A DNA stretch of 16,735 bases, from positions 1-16,735 of the forward strand of contig CAJUPF010000065.1 in NCBI GenBank assembly GCA_910588565.1. Reading direction: 5' to 3'. The notes beneath the pieces were generated by a model. That model worked only from the letters and a program-made list of their open reading frames with translations, did not search any database and was not told where the DNA came from. The position numbers and the translations under genes were made by a program. Shown here piece by piece: positions 12,673 to 16,735 of this stretch (the stretch's first letter is position 1; each line of letters opens with the position of its first letter). This DNA is from an uncultured Lachnospiraceae bacterium (lineage in GTDB: Bacteria; Bacillota; Clostridia; Lachnospirales; Lachnospiraceae).

Positions 12673-14721
12673 ATGGAATTTGAGTCGCCAATTACAGAGA
12701 TAAAAGGAATTGGAAGCAAAACTGAACAGCGCATGAATCGAATAGGAGTATATACCGTAGGGGATATACTCCTTCATTATCCCAGGGATTATATTACCTT
12801 TCGGGAACCAGTGAGGCCGGAGGAGATTCAGACAGAGGGAATTTACGCTGTTTTGGGAAAAGTCACATCCCCGCCGATACTGCGGCGTGCCAGCCGGATG
12901 GAACTTGTTCAGGCAAAAATAGGGAATACGTTAAAAACGGTGGAGCTTGTATGGTTTCGGGCACCTTACATCAGAAGCCGTATCAAACCCGGAGAAACCT
13001 ACATATTTTATGGCAGGGTAAAGCAAAAGGGCAGGCAGTTTGGCATGGAACAGCCTGAAATTTTTACTCCGGAGCAATACCAGGAGAAACAGAAGACCCT
13101 GCAGCCTGTCTATGGAAAAACAGAAGGGCTGAGCAATCAGATAATTGCGAAAACCATACGGCAGGCATTGAAGGAACTGCCGTTGTCGTATGATTATTTG
13201 CCGGATCAAATCCGTAGGAACGCAGGGCTTTGTGAATATAATTTTGCGATTCATCAGGTGCATTTTCCGGAAACGGCAGAACAGCTGATTGAGGCAAGGA
13301 AACGTCTTGTGTTTGATGAATTTTTTCTCTTTGTACTGCAGATTCAGCTTCAAAAGGGAAAAAAATCATGGATTGAGAATGATTTTCCGATTGAAACCGA
13401 GACAGTGATTCCCTATATAATATCGCACCTTCCCTATCGTCTGACAAAGGCGCAGAAGAACTGCCTGGATGAGATTATTGCGGATCTGAAAAAAGGAACC
13501 GCCATGCAGCGTCTGGTGCAGGGAGATGTGGGCTCCGGAAAGACGATTGTTGCGTTCCTTAGTATGGCATTGATGGGGGAAAATGGCTATCAGTCTGCGC
13601 TGATGGCGCCTACAGAGGTTCTGGCAAGGCAGCATTATGAGAATTTTACCAGAATGTGCGAGGAGTTTTCTTTGGAACGGAAGGTAATTCTTCTGACAGG
13701 CTCCCTGACTGCCAGAGAGAAGCGGAGAGCGTATGAAAATATGCAGATGTATCCGGATGCTATGGTGATTGGAACCCAGGCGCTGATTCAGGAGAAGACG
13801 GCATTTTACAATCTTGGGCTGGTGATTACGGATGAGCAGCACAGGTTTGGCGTCCGCCAGAGGGAAATACTGGCGGAAAAAGGGATGCATCCGCATATTC
13901 TTGTTATGAGCGCAACGCCGATTCCAAGGACTCTGGCGATCATACTCTATGGCGATATGGATATTTCCGTGATTGATGAAGTGCCTGCGAAGCGTCTGCC
14001 CAATAAAAATTGTGTGGTGGGGACTTCTTATCGGAATACGGCCTATGAGTTTATCCGTAAGGAGATCAAAAAGGGACATCAGGCATATGTTATTTGCCCG
14101 TTCGTGGAAGAAAGCGAAGAGCTGGAAGGGGAAAATGTTACGGATTACGAGAAAAAGTTAGAGGAATATTATCACGGAGAGATCCGGATTGGCTGTCTGA
14201 ACGGGAAAATGAAGCCTGCGGAAAAGAACCGGGTAATGGAGGCCTTTACGAAGAATGAAATTGAACTTCTGGTTTCTACAACGGTGGTGGAGGTAGGAGT
14301 CGATGTGCCCAATGCCACGGTGATGATGATTGAAAACGCGGAACGGTTTGGGCTGGCACAGCTGCATCAGCTGCGGGGGCGTGTGGGGCGCGGAGACGCG
14401 CAGTCCTATTGTATTATGGTGGATAACCTGCAGAGTAAAGAATCTAAGCGCCGGCTGGATATTCTGAACCATTCCAATGATGGATTTTTTATTGCCGGGG
14501 AAGATTTAAAACTGCGGGGGCCGGGGGACTTTTTCGGTATACGCCAGAGTGGGGAGCTTGCGTTTTCGATTGCGGATATTTACCAGGACGCGAAGGCGCT
14601 GCAGCAGGCGGCGGAGGCGGTAAAAGAACTGCTGGCGGAAGATCCGGAACTGGAGAAAGAAGAGAACCAGAAGCTGAAGCGGATGGTGGAGAAGAATTTG
14701 GCCAAACATATGATTTTGTAG
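12673..14721 (+). CDS. recG: ATP-dependent DNA helicase RecG
   Basis: Remodels stalled replication forks and branched recombination intermediates. The 682 residues match the family. The N-terminal wedge/OB domain includes ITEIKGIGSKTEQRMNRIGV. Superfamily 2 helicase motifs follow in order: GDVGSGKT (284-291, K290), APTEVLARQ, DEQHRFG (387-393), SATPIPRTLA, STTVVEVGVDVPNA, and QLRGRVGRG (566-574), ending with the RecG-specific LKLRGPGDFFGIRQSG. The ATG at 12673 lies 12 bases after the fakA stop with an AAAGGAAG site, so the three-gene order is one operon. No terminator is visible between recG and the next gene, 69 bases downstream. Confidence 0.97.
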   Translation: MEFESPITEIKGIGSKTEQRMNRIGVYTVGDILLHYPRDYITFREPVRPEEIQTEGIYAVLGKVTSPPILRRASRMELVQAKIGNTLKTVELVWFRAPYIRSRIKPGETYIFYGRVKQKGRQFGMEQPEIFTPEQYQEKQKTLQPVYGKTEGLSNQIIAKTIRQALKELPLSYDYLPDQIRRNAGLCEYNFAIHQVHFPETAEQLIEARKRLVFDEFFLFVLQIQLQKGKKSWIENDFPIETETVIPYIISHLPYRLTKAQKNCLDEIIADLKKGTAMQRLVQGDVGSGKTIVAFLSMALMGENGYQSALMAPTEVLARQHYENFTRMCEEFSLERKVILLTGSLTAREKRRAYENMQMYPDAMVIGTQALIQEKTAFYNLGLVITDEQHRFGVRQREILAEKGMHPHILVMSATPIPRTLAIILYGDMDISVIDEVPAKRLPNKNCVVGTSYRNTAYEFIRKEIKKGHQAYVICPFVEESEELEGENVTDYEKKLEEYYHGEIRIGCLNGKMKPAEKNRVMEAFTKNEIELLVSTTVVEVGVDVPNATVMMIENAERFGLAQLHQLRGRVGRGDAQSYCIMVDNLQSKESKRRLDILNHSNDGFFIAGEDLKLRGPGDFFGIRQSGELAFSIADIYQDAKALQQAAEAVKELLAEDPELEKEENQKLKRMVEKNLAKHMIL

Positions 14722-14790
14722 GTATTAGAATAAGTGTATGGTTAGTCGATGTATGACTGGACAGAAATAACCGGAAAGGAGAGCGTTATT

Positions 14791-16704
14791 ATGGAAAGAT
14801 TACGGAGAGGAATGGCATTTTTACTGGCATTGACTTTGCTTGTGACCTGTGTGCCGGAGCGTATTTTTGCCGCAGGCGCAGGACGGGAGCCAGAACGGAT
14901 GGAGGCAGAGGAGACGGGTGAAACAGGCGGTTTGGAGGAAACTACAGAGAGTGGAGCAGAGGATTTGGAAGGCTCCACGGAGGAACCAGATCCGGAAGAA
15001 ATGGAAGAGCCTAAAACGTCTGAAGAAGATACAACTGCGGCAGTTCCGGAAAAATCCGAGGAACCGGAAGCAGCCGAATCTGGGCAGGAGGCTGGAGTTC
15101 CTGTGGCGTATGCAGAGTCGTCTTTTTCCGTTTTAACAGTAGGACAGACACTGCATCATACGAATCCGGCGCAGGAAATTTACAGGTTTAAGCCAGAAGA
15201 AAGCGGATGGTATCATCTGGTTATCGAAAGCCAGGAATGTGCCTTTACGGCGGGAGTTTACCAGAGAATACACTACAATAACTCTGTAGAGACTTCTCAG
15301 AATTTTTATCAGGATATCAATTATAAAGATATCAATGTTACCAAATCAGATCACATTATGTGGCTGAACAGTGAGGAGCTTTATGATTTTTTCTGTATCG
15401 TGACTACATATGAAGATCCGGAGCTTGTGGATGCCGCATTGACAATGAAGCAGGCGGATATCTCAGGATTAGAGGCTGTTTCTGCGCCTGCGGAACCTTC
15501 TTTTAAGGCGTTTATCGGAACTGGTATGCAGGTAAAGATCAACTATAAGGATAGTTCCGATTTTACTATAAGCAGTGTGACCTGCAGTTCTTCTGTGAAT
15601 ATGGATGGAAGCGGCTTTTCTACGAACAGGCTGGATGCGCTGCGCTGGAATGGGATTGCTTATCGTACCAATGGTCAGTATCTGTCTGATTATCTGGAAG
15701 TACGCGCCTTAGATGGTAATTCGGATCAGACAGACGTTTCCGCGCTTTCACCCGGAGAACATACGGTAACGCTTGGCCTGCCATATTTTGCAGATCAGAC
15801 TACGGATTATTACGAATTTTATACGGCTTTTTCTGTAGTGGCGGATACGATTGAATCCATAGAAGTTATTGAAAAAACAGATACCTATACGCAGTATTTT
15901 GGTGAAATGTTAAAGCCGATAAAACTGAAAATCACATATAATGACGGAACACCGGTAAAGACAATTGACAGTTCTGACAGCGGTGAATATGTAGAACAAT
16001 ATCTATACATTGGAGAATATGAAGGATCCGACGGCGCAACCTGGCCGCATGTGACGCCTTCTATCGACGACTACCTGAGTAATGGGAAAACTCCGGGAGA
16101 AGCGGAAGTTACAGTGAAATATCAGGGAGTAACCACCTCTTATCCGATTACCATAAGGGAAAATCCTTACAATGGGATATCTGTAAGCGCCGGTAAAAAG
16201 ATTTATTACGCGAACAGCGGTTATACGGAGCATGGGCAAAATTTTAAAGGCGAGAGCATATCGTTGTCCGATGTGGGCAGCATTGTACTTTCCCGTAAAG
16301 ACGGAACAGCCGATGATACCTATCGGTCGCTGACTGCAATCCCTGGCAATGAATATTATCTCCATGGAAACTATGGAATCAACTATGGCGGTAAATATTA
16401 TAAGGATATCGACGCTTATATCGCTGTGGGGGGTTCTTATGGAGAAGTGAATGTAACTGTTTCTTATCTGGATTATGAGGCAGTTTATCCTGTTGAAATC
16501 AGGGAAAACCCTTATGAAAGCATTGAATTGATACAACAGCCGGCCAAAATAACCTATACCAGCGGTTATTATAATAAGACGCTGAATCTGGAAGGGCTTG
16601 TCATGAAAGCCAATAAAAAAGACGGAGGTTCTGATACATTTACATATGGGGAAAATGGCAATGCGGCTTTGGAAAACTGGTCTAGTACAGCATTGCTGAA
16701 ATAA
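14791..16704 (+). CDS. secreted Ig-like repeat protein, possibly truncated
   Basis: A 637-residue exported protein that I cannot assign to a named family. Residues 1-28 are a Sec signal peptide (basic MERLRR, hydrophobic AFLLALTLLVTCV, cleavage near FAAGA). A Glu/Thr/Pro-rich linker (32-100) follows, then a beta-rich region (about 110-350, EIYRFKPEESGWYHLVIES recalls PPC-type domains). From 354 come bacterial Ig-like units ending in VxYxxxxxxYPIxIRENPY. Unit 1 ends at ENPY near 460 and unit 2 at ENPY near 575. Unit 3 begins ESIELIQQPAK but stops after 62 residues instead of about 107-115. No LPXTG motif, transmembrane anchor or SLH repeat is present. The ATG at 14791 follows AAAGGAGAG; an upstream in-frame ATG at 14749 lacks a site and a signal start. 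Confidence 0.8.
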   Translation: MERLRRGMAFLLALTLLVTCVPERIFAAGAGREPERMEAEETGETGGLEETTESGAEDLEGSTEEPDPEEMEEPKTSEEDTTAAVPEKSEEPEAAESGQEAGVPVAYAESSFSVLTVGQTLHHTNPAQEIYRFKPEESGWYHLVIESQECAFTAGVYQRIHYNNSVETSQNFYQDINYKDINVTKSDHIMWLNSEELYDFFCIVTTYEDPELVDAALTMKQADISGLEAVSAPAEPSFKAFIGTGMQVKINYKDSSDFTISSVTCSSSVNMDGSGFSTNRLDALRWNGIAYRTNGQYLSDYLEVRALDGNSDQTDVSALSPGEHTVTLGLPYFADQTTDYYEFYTAFSVVADTIESIEVIEKTDTYTQYFGEMLKPIKLKITYNDGTPVKTIDSSDSGEYVEQYLYIGEYEGSDGATWPHVTPSIDDYLSNGKTPGEAEVTVKYQGVTTSYPITIRENPYNGISVSAGKKIYYANSGYTEHGQNFKGESISLSDVGSIVLSRKDGTADDTYRSLTAIPGNEYYLHGNYGINYGGKYYKDIDAYIAVGGSYGEVNVTVSYLDYEAVYPVEIRENPYESIELIQQPAKITYTSGYYNKTLNLEGLVMKANKKDGGSDTFTYGENGNAALENWSSTALLK

Positions 16705-16735
16705 CAATGAATAAATATTGCTTTTTTATTGTAGT
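16705..16735 (+). other. AT-rich window edge after the Ig-like gene
   Basis: Only 31 bases remain after the TAA. One frame, shifted relative to the preceding gene, opens with ATG at 16709 (MNKYCFFIV) and is still open at the edge. It has no ribosome site, so it may be chance. A T-run (TTTTTT) is present but no strong hairpin precedes it. Confidence 0.25.

Noticed and set aside
13366..14079. 237-residue minus-strand frame inside recG
   Set aside because: It is fully antisense to conserved helicase motifs, is His/Arg/Leu-rich in the way shadow frames are, and has no ribosome site.
16003..16707. 234-residue minus-strand frame opposite the Ig-like repeat gene
   Set aside because: It mirrors a gene with a clear signal peptide and ribosome site, and the translated composition (Ile/Phe/Arg-rich) is typical of an antisense shadow.

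Overview
The window looks like chromosomal DNA of a low-to-mid GC anaerobic Firmicute, most likely a Lachnospiraceae-type clostridium. The grounds are strong AAGGAGG-type ribosome binding sites, frequent TTG/GTG starts, sigma-A-like promoters with 16-18 bp spacers, a DUF3796/compact-XRE pair, and the Firmicute gene order Asp23 protein - DAK2/FakA - RecG. The genus is an inference. No tRNA, rRNA, CRISPR array, transposase or phage gene was seen.

Layout. (1) 1-105 is the 3' end of an unrecognised + strand gene. (2) 208-1149 is a minus-strand two-gene unit, a DUF3796 membrane protein followed by a compact XRE repressor. Its promoter -10 box lies inside a perfect 12+12 bp inverted repeat, so it is probably autoregulated. 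(3) 1163-2596 is a minus-strand pair, a stand-alone CheY-like receiver followed by a protein with four 29-residue GspE/MshEN-type repeats and a CheX-like domain. It has its own promoter and terminator. (4) 2650-3157 is a small three-TM membrane protein and a bidirectional terminator shared with the next gene. (5) 3179-6711 holds divergent citrate synthase (minus) and ATP-type PEP carboxykinase (plus). These enzymes consume and make or use oxaloacetate, and each has a promoter-associated palindrome. (6) 6724-7330 has no protein gene. It holds a strong promoter, a structured RNA that I read as 6S RNA, three tandem 45-bp copies that begin inside its 3' strand, about six tandem 17-bp repeats, and a terminator. 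(7) 7367-10509 encodes a large SpoIID/LytB-domain protein and a YihY/BrkB membrane protein. (8) 10527-14721 is the Asp23 / fakA / recG cluster. (9) 14791-16704 is a secreted protein with an acidic linker and Ig-like repeats, whose third repeat stops about halfway. The window ends 31 bases later.

Most of the region is ordinary core chromosome. The parts most worth following up are the 6S RNA locus with its two repeat arrays, the receiver/CheX module with possible cyclic-di-GMP-type repeats, the palindromes placed on the DUF3796, citrate synthase and pckA promoters, and the broken Ig-like repeat at the right edge.
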